DNA of 64,000 nt from RHKX01 sp963826475 (lineage in GTDB: Bacteria > Actinomycetota > Thermoleophilia > Solirubrobacterales > 70-9). The notes beneath the pieces were generated by a model. It saw only the letters and a list, made by a program, of their open reading frames with translations. It was not told where the DNA came from and searched no databases. Each line of letters starts with the position of its first letter. Positions within the stretch are counted from its first letter, which is position 1. Below, in pieces: positions 25,438 to 33,690 of the stretch. The position numbers were made by a program, and so were the translations under genes. The stretch lies in contig CAWGXC010000003.1 of assembly GCA_963826475.1 (NCBI GenBank), positions 868,001 through 932,000 on the forward strand. Direction: 5' to 3'.

Positions 25438-25936
25438 GATTGTCGCCCATCATGAAGTAATGGTCGGGCGGGATCGTGATCGTCTTCGGCAGGGTGCAGC
25501 CGGGGTTGTTGCCGCAGGGCTTGATGAAGTCATCCTCGATCGGATGCCCATTGACGATCGCGTGGCCGCTTTTGATGCTGAGGGTGTCCCCGGGCGTGGC
25601 GACCACACGTTTGATGAAGTTCGTATCGTCGGGCGTGTCGATGGGCTCGGGACAGGCCTCGTTCTGTGGCTTGACCACGCCGCATTTCGCCGCCTCATCC
25701 GCCCCCTGAGGCGGGTGAAAGACGACGATGTCGCCGATCTCGGGATCGCTGAAGTGGTAGGAGACGCGCTGGACCAGAACGCGCTGGCCGACCTCGAGAG
25801 TCGGGATCATCGAGCCCGTTGGGATCTGGTACGGCTTGACGACGAAGGCCTGGATGACGAGAGCGAGTCCGACGGCGAAGCCGACGATGACCACCAGCTC
25901 GACGATCGCGCCGGGCGTCGACTTGGGACGCGGCAT
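25331..25936 (-). CDS. lepB: Signal peptidase I
   Basis: A 201-residue type I signal peptidase. One N-terminal membrane segment (ELVVIVGFAVGLALVIQAFVV) is followed by box B with the catalytic serine, IPTGSMIPTLEVGQRVLVQR, and box D with the general-base lysine, NFIKRVVATPGDTLSI. Box E is present as MMGDNRGSSDDSRFWGPVP. An insert with two cysteines (CGVVKPQNEAC and CGNNPGC) lies between boxes. It cleaves exported proteins on the outer face of the membrane. It sits 18 nt downstream of rplS. Confidence 0.95.
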   Translation of the reverse strand: MPRPKSTPGAIVELVVIVGFAVGLALVIQAFVVKPYQIPTGSMIPTLEVGQRVLVQRVSYHFSDPEIGDIVVFHPPQGADEAAKCGVVKPQNEACPEPIDTPDDTNFIKRVVATPGDTLSIKSGHAIVNGHPIEDDFIKPCGNNPGCTLPKTITIPPDHYFMMGDNRGSSDDSRFWGPVPKDWIIGRAFATYWPVDRLGIF

Positions 25937-25954
25937 CAGATCCCCGACCGCAGC

Positions 25955-26575
25955 TCAGGCACCCGTGGCGGGCGCCTCATCCTCATCGGCGGAGTCCTGG
26001 GGCTCCGCTGTATCTCCCTCCGGCTCCCCAGCCGGCTCGTTTGCAGCTTCGTCGGCGACTTCCTCGGTCGCCTCCGGCTCCTCGACAGCGGCGGGTTCGA
26101 CCTCGGTCAGCTCGGGCGCGTCCTCAGTGCCCTCGCCGACCGGAGCGGGAACCGCCTGCGGGGCCTCGACCTGGGTCGAGCCCTCGGAGTCGACGGCGCC
26201 GTCCTCGTCACCGAGCACTTCATCGGTGATACCCCAGCGTCGCTCGGCAACGCGTGCGGCCTTGCCGACCCGGTCGCGAAGGTAGTAGAGCTTCGCGCGG
26301 CGCACGGCGCCATGTGCGGCCAGCTCGAGCTTCTCGATCTTGGGCGAGTGGAGCGGGAACGTACGCTCGACACCAACGCCGAAGGACTGCTTGCGGACCG
26401 TGAACGTCTCCCGGACACCGCTGCCCTGCCGTTTGATGACAACGCCCTCGAAGACCTGCGTCCTGGTGCGGGTTCCCTCGATGACCTGGAAGTGAACGCG
26501 CACGCGATCGCCGGCGATGAAGCGCGGGCGGCGCTGCAGCTGTTCCTTCTCGATGCTCTGAATGATTGTGCTCAT
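25955..26575 (-). CDS. rplS: Ribosomal protein bL19 with long acidic C-terminal extension
   Basis: Residues 1-117 are a normal bL19: FIAGDRVRVHFQVIEG, QVFEGVVIKRQGSGVRETFTVRK-type core and AKLYYLRDRVGKAARV. The remaining 89 residues are very rich in Glu, Asp, Ala and Pro and have no counterpart in typical bL19, which is about 115 residues. The frame runs without interruption from core to tail. GGAGGA 7 nt before the ATG is a strong ribosome-binding site. bL19 sits at the 30S-50S interface, so an acidic tail there could contact other factors; this is inference. Confidence 0.95.
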   Translation of the reverse strand: MSTIIQSIEKEQLQRRPRFIAGDRVRVHFQVIEGTRTRTQVFEGVVIKRQGSGVRETFTVRKQSFGVGVERTFPLHSPKIEKLELAAHGAVRRAKLYYLRDRVGKAARVAERRWGITDEVLGDEDGAVDSEGSTQVEAPQAVPAPVGEGTEDAPELTEVEPAAVEEPEATEEVADEAANEPAGEPEGDTAEPQDSADEDEAPATGA

Positions 26576-26675
26576 GAAAGATTCCTCCGCGGGTGGGTCC
26601 CGGTTCCAGCGGGTTTCGACGGGCTCCGGTCAACGTCGCGATGGAGGTCGCGGTCGCGCGGCCGGGGAATAGTAG

Positions 26676-27353
26676 CTAAGCGCCGGGGTCACGCCCCTCC
26701 CCCCGCTCGCGGCTGCGCTCGCGACGCCACTCCCTGACCCGCTCGTGATCGCCGGAGACGAGCACTTCCGGGATGCCCCAGCCGCGATAAGTCGGCGGCC
26801 GCGTGTAGTGCGGGTACTCGGGGTCGCCCTCGAGCGCCGACGAGAACGATTCCTCGATCGCGCTGTGGCTGTGGCCGAGGGCCCCTGGAAGCTTGCGGAG
26901 CACCGTGTCGGCCACGACCATCGCGGGAAGCTCCCCTCCGGCGAGCACGTAGCGCCCGATCGAGATCGAGTCGGTGACGAGATGGTCGCGCACCCGTTCG
27001 TCGACGCCCTCGTAGCGGCCGCAGATCAACGCCAGCTCGGGCTCGGCGGCGAGCTCGAGCGCGAGCTCCTCGTCCAGCATCCGGCCGGAGGGCGTGAGCA
27101 GCACGATCCGGCGGCCGCTGCGCGCATCCCCGTAGGCGGCCTGTAGGGCCGCGTCGATGACGTCGACCCGCATGACCATCCCGGCCCCGCCCCCATAAGG
27201 CGAGTCGTCGACCTGGCCCGCGCCGAGCGGCGTGGTCTCACGCAGATCGTGGAAGCGCAGCTCCGAGCCGGCCGCGACCGCATTGCGCACGTGGCGCTGG
27301 GTCTCGAACCACTCGAACCACTGCGGGAAGAGGGTGAAGAAGTCGATTCGCAT
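26676..27353 (-). CDS. trmD: tRNA (guanine-N1-)-methyltransferase
   Basis: A 225-residue SPOUT methyltransferase that makes m1G37 in tRNAs. Motifs: MRIDFFTLFPQWFEWF, DDSPYGGGAGMVMR (with the trefoil-knot binding loop later as ICGRYEGVDERV) and SIGRYVLAGGELPAMV. The C-terminal region contains PHYTRPPTYRG, the tRNA-binding segment. The upstream rimM, normally between khpA and trmD, is absent. Confidence 0.95.
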   Translation of the reverse strand: MRIDFFTLFPQWFEWFETQRHVRNAVAAGSELRFHDLRETTPLGAGQVDDSPYGGGAGMVMRVDVIDAALQAAYGDARSGRRIVLLTPSGRMLDEELALELAAEPELALICGRYEGVDERVRDHLVTDSISIGRYVLAGGELPAMVVADTVLRKLPGALGHSHSAIEESFSSALEGDPEYPHYTRPPTYRGWGIPEVLVSGDHERVREWRRERSRERGEGRDPGA

Positions 27354-27365
27354 CGATTCGGGAGC

Positions 27366-27494
27366 CTAGAGGCCGAGGAACCTCCCGATCTCGGCGAAGG
27401 TCCCAGCTTCGTCGGCTTCAAGTGTCTCGGCAGAGTTGCGCAGGACGTCGTATCCCGTCAGGACTCGCCGCGAGCCTCCAGCCGGCCTGCTCAG
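27366..27494 (-). CDS. Possible 42-residue small ORF in the place of rimM
   Basis: Between khpA and trmD, only 137 nt remain where rimM is usually found. One frame stays open for 42 codons from a CTG that overlaps the khpA stop (CTGA) to a TAG at 27366. The peptide ends in NSAETLEADEAG and TFAEIGRFLGL and has the GC-rich third positions of neighbouring genes. It does not resemble RimM. A CTG start is weak evidence, so this is only a candidate. Confidence 0.22.
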   Translation of the reverse strand: MSRPAGGSRRVLTGYDVLRNSAETLEADEAGTFAEIGRFLGL

Positions 27495-27721
27495 TCGAGG
27501 ATGTCGACGACGACGCGGCGGTCGCCTCGAGAGCCGGCGGCCCTTGCCACCGTGCGGATCGCGTTGGCGATCCGGCCGCCGCGGCCGATCACGCGGCCGA
27601 GGTCCTCGTCGGCGACGCTGACCTCGAGGACGAGGTCGCCGTCCTCCTCGAACTCCTCGACCTCGACCTCATCCGGCTTCTCGACCAGCGCGCGGACGAG
27701 GAACTCGACTAGCTCACGCAC
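27491..27721 (-). CDS. khpA: KH-domain RNA-binding protein KhpA
   Basis: A 76-residue single KH domain. The GxxG loop is visible as GRVIGRGGRIANAIRT, after an acidic first half (VEVEEFEEDGDLVLEVSV). KhpA binds RNA, often with KhpB, and is usually encoded between rpsP and rimM. Here it begins 4 nt after the rpsP stop. Length is normal for the family. Confidence 0.93.
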   Translation of the reverse strand: MRELVEFLVRALVEKPDEVEVEEFEEDGDLVLEVSVADEDLGRVIGRGGRIANAIRTVARAAGSRGDRRVVVDILD

Positions 27722-27725
27722 GGAG

Positions 27726-27986
27726 CTAGGACGTCGTAGAGGCGGTGTCGGCTTCCTGCGTGCGCAGGAGCTTCGCCACCGTCCGCGAGGGCTGAGCGCC
27801 GTGATCGATCCAGTGCTGTGCGCGCTCGGTGTCGATCCGGACCTCGGAAGGCTGGGTCTGCGGGTTGTAGCTGCCGATCGTCTCGATCGTGCGCCCGTCT
27901 CGCGGGGAGCGCTGATCGGCGACGACGATGCGCCAGATGGGGTTCTTGGAGGAGCCCGCTCGTCTGAGTCTGATTCTTACTGCCAT
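27726..27986 (-). CDS. rpsP: Ribosomal protein bS16
   Basis: An 86-residue bS16, a small-subunit assembly protein. The N-terminal MAVRIRLRRAGSSKNPIWRI and RSPRDGRTIETIGSYNP are diagnostic. The C-terminal tail after VAKLLRTQEAD is short. It heads the khpA/trmD segment and follows ffh by about 30 nt on the same strand. Confidence 0.97.
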   Translation of the reverse strand: MAVRIRLRRAGSSKNPIWRIVVADQRSPRDGRTIETIGSYNPQTQPSEVRIDTERAQHWIDHGAQPSRTVAKLLRTQEADTASTTS

Positions 27987-28016
27987 GGGACGGCGACGCA
28001 GGCTACAGACCCGGCA

Positions 28017-29369
28017 CTATCGACGCCTGCCGCCAAGTTGATTTCGCAGCATCGCCTCGGGGTTCGGCATCTTGCCGGAGGCCATCGCCTTCATCATCTT
28101 GCGCATCTGATCGAACTGCTTGACGAGCTGCTTTACCGCCTGCACATTCGTCCCCGAGCCGGCCGCGATGCGCTTGCGACGGGAGCCGCGGATCACGTCG
28201 GGATTGGCTCTCTCAGCGGGAGTCATCGACAGAATCATCGCCTCGACACGATCCAGTTCGCGGTCGTCGAGGTTGGCGTTCTTGAGCTCCTTCATCGCCT
28301 TCCCCATGCCCGGCATCATCCCCAGAACGCTGGTCAGCGGACCCATCTTCCGGATCTGCTTGAGCTGTTTGAGGAAGTCGTCGAGGGTGAACTGGTCCTG
28401 GCGCATCTTGCGCTCCAGCTCCTCCGCGTCGGAGACGTCCATCTCCTTCTCGGCCTTCTCGATCAGCGACAGCACGTCGCCCATGCCGAGGATCCGCTGG
28501 GCCATCCGATCGGGGTGGAAGCGCTCCAGCTGGGCGAGCTTCTCCCCCGTCGATGCGTAGAGAATCGGCTTGCCGGTCACGGCCTTGACGCTCAGCGCAG
28601 CGCCGCCGCGGGCGTCGCCGTCGAGCTTGCTCATCACGACGCCGTCGAACTCCGTCGCCTCGGCAAACTGCTCGGCAACGTTGACGGCGTCCTGGCCGGT
28701 CATCGCGTCGACGACGAGCAGGACGTTGTGGGGCCGCGTACGCCGCTTGATCTGGACCAGCTGCTCCATCAGCTCGCTGTCCACGTGGAGGCGGCCCGCG
28801 GTGTCGACGATCAGTACGTCCTTGCCGTCGGACCTCGCCTGCCCGAGCGCCCACTCGGCGATGTCGACGGGGTCGCGATCGGTGCCCTGCGAGTAGACCG
28901 CCACCTTGGCCTGCTCGGCGAGCCGCATGAGCTGCTCGACGGCCGCGGGACGCTGTGTGTCGCAGGCGGCGACGGCGACGTTCTTGTCCTGCTCGCGCAG
29001 GTGCAGGGCCAGCTTGGCCGTCGCGGTGGTCTTACCCGAGCCCTGTAGACCGGCCATCAGGATCACCGTCGGACCCTTGGCGGCGAAGACGAGGTCGCGG
29101 CCGGAGCCGCCCATCAGCTCGGTCAGCTGCTCGTTGACGACCTTGACGACCATCTGGCCGGGATCGAGGCTCGTGAGGACCCCGGCACCGATGGCCTTCT
29201 CGCGGACGCCGGCGACGAAGCCCTTGGTGACCTTGAAGTTGACGTCGGCCTCGAGCAGGGCGAGGCGAATCTCCCGCATCGCCTTGTCCACGTCGGCCTC
29301 GGTCAGCTTGCCTCGCGACCGGAGGTCGGAGAGCGTCCCTTGCAGGCGGTCGGAGAGTTGGTCGAACAT
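28017..29369 (-). CDS. ffh: Signal recognition particle GTPase Ffh
   Basis: A 450-residue SRP54-type GTPase with N, G and M domains. GTPase motifs: GLQGSGKTTATAKLA (G1), VDTAGRL (G3) and VMSKLDGDARGG (G4). The M domain, from about residue 300, is rich in methionine (MGPLTSVLGMMPGMGKAM) and has the RNA-binding GSGTNVQAVKQLVKQFDQM. It directs membrane proteins to the translocon with FtsY, which is encoded just upstream. The 98-nt upstream gap holds an inverted repeat close to the start (29380-29416). Confidence 0.97.
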   Translation of the reverse strand: MFDQLSDRLQGTLSDLRSRGKLTEADVDKAMREIRLALLEADVNFKVTKGFVAGVREKAIGAGVLTSLDPGQMVVKVVNEQLTELMGGSGRDLVFAAKGPTVILMAGLQGSGKTTATAKLALHLREQDKNVAVAACDTQRPAAVEQLMRLAEQAKVAVYSQGTDRDPVDIAEWALGQARSDGKDVLIVDTAGRLHVDSELMEQLVQIKRRTRPHNVLLVVDAMTGQDAVNVAEQFAEATEFDGVVMSKLDGDARGGAALSVKAVTGKPILYASTGEKLAQLERFHPDRMAQRILGMGDVLSLIEKAEKEMDVSDAEELERKMRQDQFTLDDFLKQLKQIRKMGPLTSVLGMMPGMGKAMKELKNANLDDRELDRVEAMILSMTPAERANPDVIRGSRRKRIAAGSGTNVQAVKQLVKQFDQMRKMMKAMASGKMPNPEAMLRNQLGGRRR

Positions 29370-29379
29370 CAGCTAACCA

Positions 29380-29416
29380 CCGGCGGGATCCTCCGCTTCG
29401 CGTCCGGTCCCGCCGG
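29380..29416 (-). promoter_or_regulatory. Inverted repeat in the ffh leader
   Basis: A perfect 9-bp inverted repeat, CCGGCGGGA (29408-29416 read on the reverse strand) and TCCCGCCGG (29380-29388), encloses a 19-nt loop containing GGAGGA. Its 3' arm ends about 10 nt before the ffh ATG and touches the GGTGG that could serve as ribosome-binding site, so it may affect translation initiation or act as a weak terminator after ftsY. Confidence 0.4.
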
Positions 29417-29467
29417 ACAATTGGTCGTGACCCGCCTGAAAATCATGTGATCAGCTTAGAGCGGGCG

Positions 29468-30469
29468 CTACTCGCCGATGAGCGCACTCGAGAACTCGTG
29501 TGCGTCGAACGGGCGCAGGTCCTCGATGCCCTCCCCCACGCCGATCAGCTTCACCGGGATCCCGAGCTCACCGGCGATCGCGAGGGCGATGCCGCCCTTG
29601 GCGGTCCCGTCGAGCTTCGTCAGGGCGACGCCGGTCACCTCGACCGCCTCGCTGAAGACCTTCGCCTGGCGCAGGCCGTTCTGGCCGGTGGTGGAGTCGA
29701 CGACGATCAGGGTCTCGGAGGGTCCGCGGCCGATCTTCTTGTCGATCACCCGGCGCACCTTCGAGAGCTCCTCCATCAGGTCCCTGCGGTTGTGGAGTCG
29801 CCCCGCGGTGTCGATCAGGACGACGTCGGTCCCGCGCGATTCCGCTGCGGCGAGCGCGTCGAAGACGACCGCGGCGGAGTCCTGGCCCGTCTCGGCCTTG
29901 ACGATGTCGCAGCCCGCCCGGCCGGCCCACGTCGCGAGCTGTTCGACGGCGGCGGCGCGGTAGGTGTCGGCGGCGGCGACCATCACGTTGAGCCCGGCGT
30001 TCTTCTGCAGATGCCAGGCGAGCTTGCCGACGGTGGTCGTCTTGCCGGTCCCGTTGACCCCGACGACCAGGACCACGGCGGGACGGGGACGCAGGTCGAT
30101 CGTCGTCCGGCCGCTCGCTGCGAGGTCGGCGAGCAGTTCGACGAGCCGGTTGCGGATCGCCTCCGCGCCCTCGACGCCCCCGGCCTCCACCTCCCCCTCC
30201 AGCCGGCCGACGACCTCAGCCGTCGTCCGCGCGCCGACGTCCGCCATTATCAGCGCTTCCTCGAGGCGCTCCCAGGTCTCGGTGTCAACCGTCTCGAAGA
30301 GGCTGGCGCTGAGCTCCGCGCCAAGCGCCTGGCGACTGGTGGCGAGGCTCTCGCGCAGCCGCTTGAACATGCCGCGGCGGCGGGGCGTCTCGGCCTCGCC
30401 CTCTACGGGCTCGTCGACGGCGCCCTCGCGGTCGCCGAGATCGAGCAATTCTCCCCAGGTGGTCGGCAT
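29468..30469 (-). CDS. ftsY: SRP receptor GTPase FtsY
   Basis: A 333-residue signal-recognition-particle receptor. After an acidic N-terminal 35 residues comes the NG domain: VVGVNGTGKTTTVGKLA (G1), DTAGRLHNRRDLMEEL (G3), LTKLDGTAKGG (G4) and a C-terminal GVGEGIEDLRPFDAHEF typical of FtsY. The short acidic A region has no obvious membrane segment. The gene lies between smc and ffh on the same strand, the usual actinobacterial order. Confidence 0.97.
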   Translation of the reverse strand: MPTTWGELLDLGDREGAVDEPVEGEAETPRRRGMFKRLRESLATSRQALGAELSASLFETVDTETWERLEEALIMADVGARTTAEVVGRLEGEVEAGGVEGAEAIRNRLVELLADLAASGRTTIDLRPRPAVVLVVGVNGTGKTTTVGKLAWHLQKNAGLNVMVAAADTYRAAAVEQLATWAGRAGCDIVKAETGQDSAAVVFDALAAAESRGTDVVLIDTAGRLHNRRDLMEELSKVRRVIDKKIGRGPSETLIVVDSTTGQNGLRQAKVFSEAVEVTGVALTKLDGTAKGGIALAIAGELGIPVKLIGVGEGIEDLRPFDAHEFSSALIGE

Positions 30470-30501
30470 CGGCCGCGAAGCCTAGATGCCCGGCGAGGTC
30501 G

Positions 30502-32907
30502 TCAGGCGGCGTCCTCGGCGGGGACGGTTGCCGTCAACTTCCGTTCGCGCGGCAGCTTGCGCGAGATCACCTTCGTCGCACCGTCCTGCATCGAGACGCC
30601 GTAGAGCACGTCGGCGGCGTCCATCGTGCGCTTCTGGTGGGTGACGATGACGAACTGGGCCCGGTCCGAGAAACGACGTACGAGCTGCAGGAAGCGATCG
30701 ATGTTGGCGTCGTCGAGCGCGGCTTCGACCTCGTCGAGGATGTAGAAGGGCGACGGGCGTGCGAGGAAGACGCTGAAGACGAAGGCGAGCGCCACGAGCG
30801 ACTTCTCCCCGCCGGAGAGCAGCGAGAGCCGCCGCGTCGCCTTACCGGCCGGCGTGACCTCGATCTCGACCCCCATGTCGTCCGGCTCGTCCTCCTCCTC
30901 GGCAAGGGCATCGGGATCGGCCTCCGCCGCCCCCTCGGCCGGTGCGGAGGCGGTGCCTGCCTCGCGGAAGACTTCGGCCGCGCCGGTGCCGGTGCGCTCG
31001 TCGTCGCTCGCGTCCCCGCCGCCGAGCACCCGCGCCTGACGCTGCGGCTCGACCAGGCGCAGTCGGCCGCGGCCGCCGGGGAACATGTGCTCGACGAGCT
31101 CCTCGAAGTTCTTGCTCGCGGCCTCGAACGTCTCCTCGAAGGCCGCCGTGATCTCCTTGTCGGTCTGGCGGATCAGCTTCGCGAGCTCACTCAAGGCCTT
31201 GTCGAGGTCCTCGCGCTGAGCCTCGAGCTCCTCCACGTGCTCCTTCGCACCCTCGTACTCGCGCTCGGCGAGGGGGTTGACCGGCCCGAGCTGCTCACGG
31301 CGCCGCACCAGGCGCTCGATCCCGGCGTCGATGGTCGCGCGGTCGGCCTCCTCGAGGCGCACCGGCACAGGGGGCTCCTCCAGGGCGAGCTTGGCGACGA
31401 TGGCCTTCCACTCGACCTCCGACTCCTCGCGGCGGTTGCGCATGTGCGCTGCCCTGACCTCGGCTTCCGTCACCCGCTCGCCGACGGTCCGCAGGGATGC
31501 CTGATGCTCGGCCTCGACGCGCGAACATTCGCGAAGCTCGATGGCCAGCTCGTCTCCGGCCCGCGCACCGATCACCTGCTCCTCAACGGCGGCGGCGCGC
31601 TTGCCGACCGCGTCGCGGGCGCGGCCAAGGGCCGCACACAGCTCGGCGAGTGAGACCGCGAGCTCGGCCTCGGCCTCGACGCGATGGGTCAACGAGTCCT
31701 GGCGGCGATGCCCGAGCATGTCCTCCGCTCGGCGTGCCGAGCGCGTCGCGCGGTCGGCCCCGTTGCGGACGCGAGCCAGCGCGCCGAGACGTTTCTCGAC
31801 CTCGGTGGCGTCCACCGCGTCGGTGATCGCCTCGGAGGCCTCCGCGAGCGCCGTACGCGCCGATTCGAGCTCCCGGGCGAGTGTCGCCTCGGCGTCACGC
31901 TCGGTCGCCCGCAACTCGGCCGCCAGAGCGCCCAGCGCCGCACGGCGCCGCTCGACCGCCGCTCGCAGCTCGGCCTCCCTGCCGGCGATCGACTCCGTTC
32001 TCGCGCCGAGTCGCTCGTGGGCTGCGCGAAGGGCGGTCAGGTCGCCCCAGACCGCGGTGCGTTCGCGGTCGCGGTCGGCGAGCTTCTCCTCCGCGGCTGA
32101 GCGCCGCTGGTTCGCCTCCGCGAGCGCGGCCTCGATCCGCTCCCGCTCGGACCGAGCAGTGCGCGCCTCGGCCTCGGCGCCTTCGAGGTCGCCGTCCCCG
32201 ACCGAGAGCCGGTCGCCGAGCAGGCGCAGGCGCAGCTCCAGCGACTGCCGTTCGAGCTTCGCGTGGGTCTCAGCGGCGTTCGCCTGCTGGCGCAGTGGGC
32301 GCAGGCGCGAGCGCGCCTCGCGCTCGACGTCGAGCGCGCGATCGAGGTTCGCCCGGGTCCGCTCCAGCTTCAATTGCGCGCGGCGCCGGCGCTTGCGGTG
32401 CTTGCCGAGGCCGGCGGCCTCCTCGATCAGCAGGCGCCGCTCACGCGGCTTGGAGAGGACGATCGCCTCGACCTTGCCCTGGCCGATGACCGAGTGCATC
32501 TCGCGGCCGAGGCTGGCGTCGGAGAGCGCTTCGCTGATGTCGGCGAGCCGGCAGCGCGCGCCGTTGAGCTTGTAGCCGCCGTCGCCGCTGCGATCGAGCC
32601 GGCGCGTGACGGAGATCTCCGAGAACTCCGATCCCGCGGCTCCGTCGGAGTTGTCAATCACGACCTCGACCTCGGCGGCGCTGCGGGCCGAGCGCTCGCG
32701 CCCGCCGGCGAAGATCACGTCCTGCATCGACTGGCCACGGACCGCGAGCGGGCTCTGCTCGCCGAGGGCCCAGAGCACGGCGTCGGTGATGTTGGACTTG
32801 CCGCAACCGTTGGGGCCGACGATGACGCTGACGCCAGGGGAGAACTCGAGCTGGGTTCGCTCGGGAAAGGACTTGAAGCCCTTCAGGCTGATCGACTTCA
32901 GATGCAT
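30502..32907 (-). CDS. smc: SMC-family chromosome protein lacking a recognisable hinge
   Basis: An 801-residue SMC ATPase; usual bacterial SMC is about 1150-1200. The N-terminal head is intact (MHLKSISLKGFKSF, Walker A GPNGCGKSN at 31-39, IGQGKVEAIV) and so is the C-terminal head (LGPVNPLAEREYEGAKEH at 540-557, signature LSLLSGGEKSL at 694-704, Walker B FYILDEVEAALD at 721-732). Between them are about 370 residues of Ala/Glu/Arg-rich coiled coil with no globular hinge of about 150 residues and no CxxC zinc hook. An acidic insert of about 55 residues (622-677) lies inside the C-terminal head. I chose the ATG at 32907 from the conserved N-terminus; upstream codons overlap rnc. Gene order rnc-smc-ftsY is normal. 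Confidence 0.93.
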   Translation of the reverse strand: MHLKSISLKGFKSFPERTQLEFSPGVSVIVGPNGCGKSNITDAVLWALGEQSPLAVRGQSMQDVIFAGGRERSARSAAEVEVVIDNSDGAAGSEFSEISVTRRLDRSGDGGYKLNGARCRLADISEALSDASLGREMHSVIGQGKVEAIVLSKPRERRLLIEEAAGLGKHRKRRRRAQLKLERTRANLDRALDVEREARSRLRPLRQQANAAETHAKLERQSLELRLRLLGDRLSVGDGDLEGAEAEARTARSERERIEAALAEANQRRSAAEEKLADRDRERTAVWGDLTALRAAHERLGARTESIAGREAELRAAVERRRAALGALAAELRATERDAEATLARELESARTALAEASEAITDAVDATEVEKRLGALARVRNGADRATRSARRAEDMLGHRRQDSLTHRVEAEAELAVSLAELCAALGRARDAVGKRAAAVEEQVIGARAGDELAIELRECSRVEAEHQASLRTVGERVTEAEVRAAHMRNRREESEVEWKAIVAKLALEEPPVPVRLEEADRATIDAGIERLVRRREQLGPVNPLAEREYEGAKEHVEELEAQREDLDKALSELAKLIRQTDKEITAAFEETFEAASKNFEELVEHMFPGGRGRLRLVEPQRQARVLGGGDASDDERTGTGAAEVFREAGTASAPAEGAAEADPDALAEEEDEPDDMGVEIEVTPAGKATRRLSLLSGGEKSLVALAFVFSVFLARPSPFYILDEVEAALDDANIDRFLQLVRRFSDRAQFVIVTHQKRTMDAADVLYGVSMQDGATKVISRKLPRERKLTATVPAEDAA

Positions 32908-32968
32908 GCTCTCCGCTCCCTCCGGACAGCGTGCAGATCGGACCGGACGGGACCGCGGCGGAAACCGC

Positions 32969-33682
32969 TCAACCGGTGACCTCACCGAGGGCCTGCGCGG
33001 CGGCGGCCTGCTCGGCGGCCTTCTTGCTGGACCCAGTCCCCGAGCCGAGAACCTCCCCATCAACGTGTGCCTCGACCCGGAAGATGCGGTCGTGTGGAGG
33101 CCCCGATTCGTCGGCGGTCTCGTATGAGACGACCAATCCGCGTCTTGCGAGTTGTTCCTGCAGCGCCGACTTGAAGTCGAGCAGCGTGCCGGCGGCAAGT
33201 TCCATCTGCGGCTCGAAGGCCTCGAGCAATGCCGCCGAGGTGCGCTCGATTCCGAGCTCGAGATAGCAGGCCCCGATCAGCGCTTCCACGATCGACGCCA
33301 TCGCCCGTTCGCTGACGACGAGCTCGGCGACCGAGATCCCTCCCTCGAAGCCATGGGGGCGGGCCTCCTCGAGCATCTCCGGAACCCCGAGGACGATGGC
33401 GATCTCGGCGCAGGCACGGCCGCTGACCACCTGACCGTGAATCTTGGTCAGCCGCCCGATGTCGGAGCGCGGGAACCGGGTGAAGAGCTCCTCCGCCACC
33501 GCAAGTCCGAGAACGCTGTCGCCGAGAAAGGCGAGTCGCCCCCAGGCTCGCAGCCGGCGTTCGGTCCAAGAGCTGTGGGTCAGCGCCTGCCGGCGGATTC
33601 GCGGGTCGAGCTCGCCGATGAGCGCCACGAGCGTCGCCACGGCCGCGCGCTCCTCCGCTTCGCGATCCGAGGAGACCTCCAC
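32969..33682 (-). CDS. rnc: Ribonuclease III with altered catalytic residues
   Basis: A 237-residue RNase III: an endonuclease domain, then a dsRNA-binding domain from about residue 168 (DFKSALQEQLARRG ... GTGSSKKAAEQAAAAQAL). The signature motif reads WGRLAFLGDSVLGLAVAEELF where NERLEFLGD is usual. Compared with E. coli numbering, D45 (D55 here) and E117 (E133) are kept, but E38 is G48, E41 is A51, E65 is I75 and D114 is S130. Two of the four metal-binding acids are therefore missing. Starts with GTG. It may be a weak nuclease or a dsRNA-binding protein; this needs comparison with relatives. Confidence 0.9.
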   Translation of the reverse strand: MEVSSDREAEERAAVATLVALIGELDPRIRRQALTHSSWTERRLRAWGRLAFLGDSVLGLAVAEELFTRFPRSDIGRLTKIHGQVVSGRACAEIAIVLGVPEMLEEARPHGFEGGISVAELVVSERAMASIVEALIGACYLELGIERTSAALLEAFEPQMELAAGTLLDFKSALQEQLARRGLVVSYETADESGPPHDRIFRVEAHVDGEVLGSGTGSSKKAAEQAAAAQALGEVTG

Positions 33683-33690
33683 GCTGCCGG

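Noticed and set aside
27354..27490. Decayed remnant of rimM
   Set aside because: None of the frames reads like the RimM N-terminal barrel or its PRC domain; the gap simply lacks the gene.
30502..32907. smc as a pseudogene caused by internal frameshift
   Set aside because: The frame is uninterrupted from the N-terminal head to the C-terminal head, and all ATPase motifs are intact, so a broken gene is unlikely.
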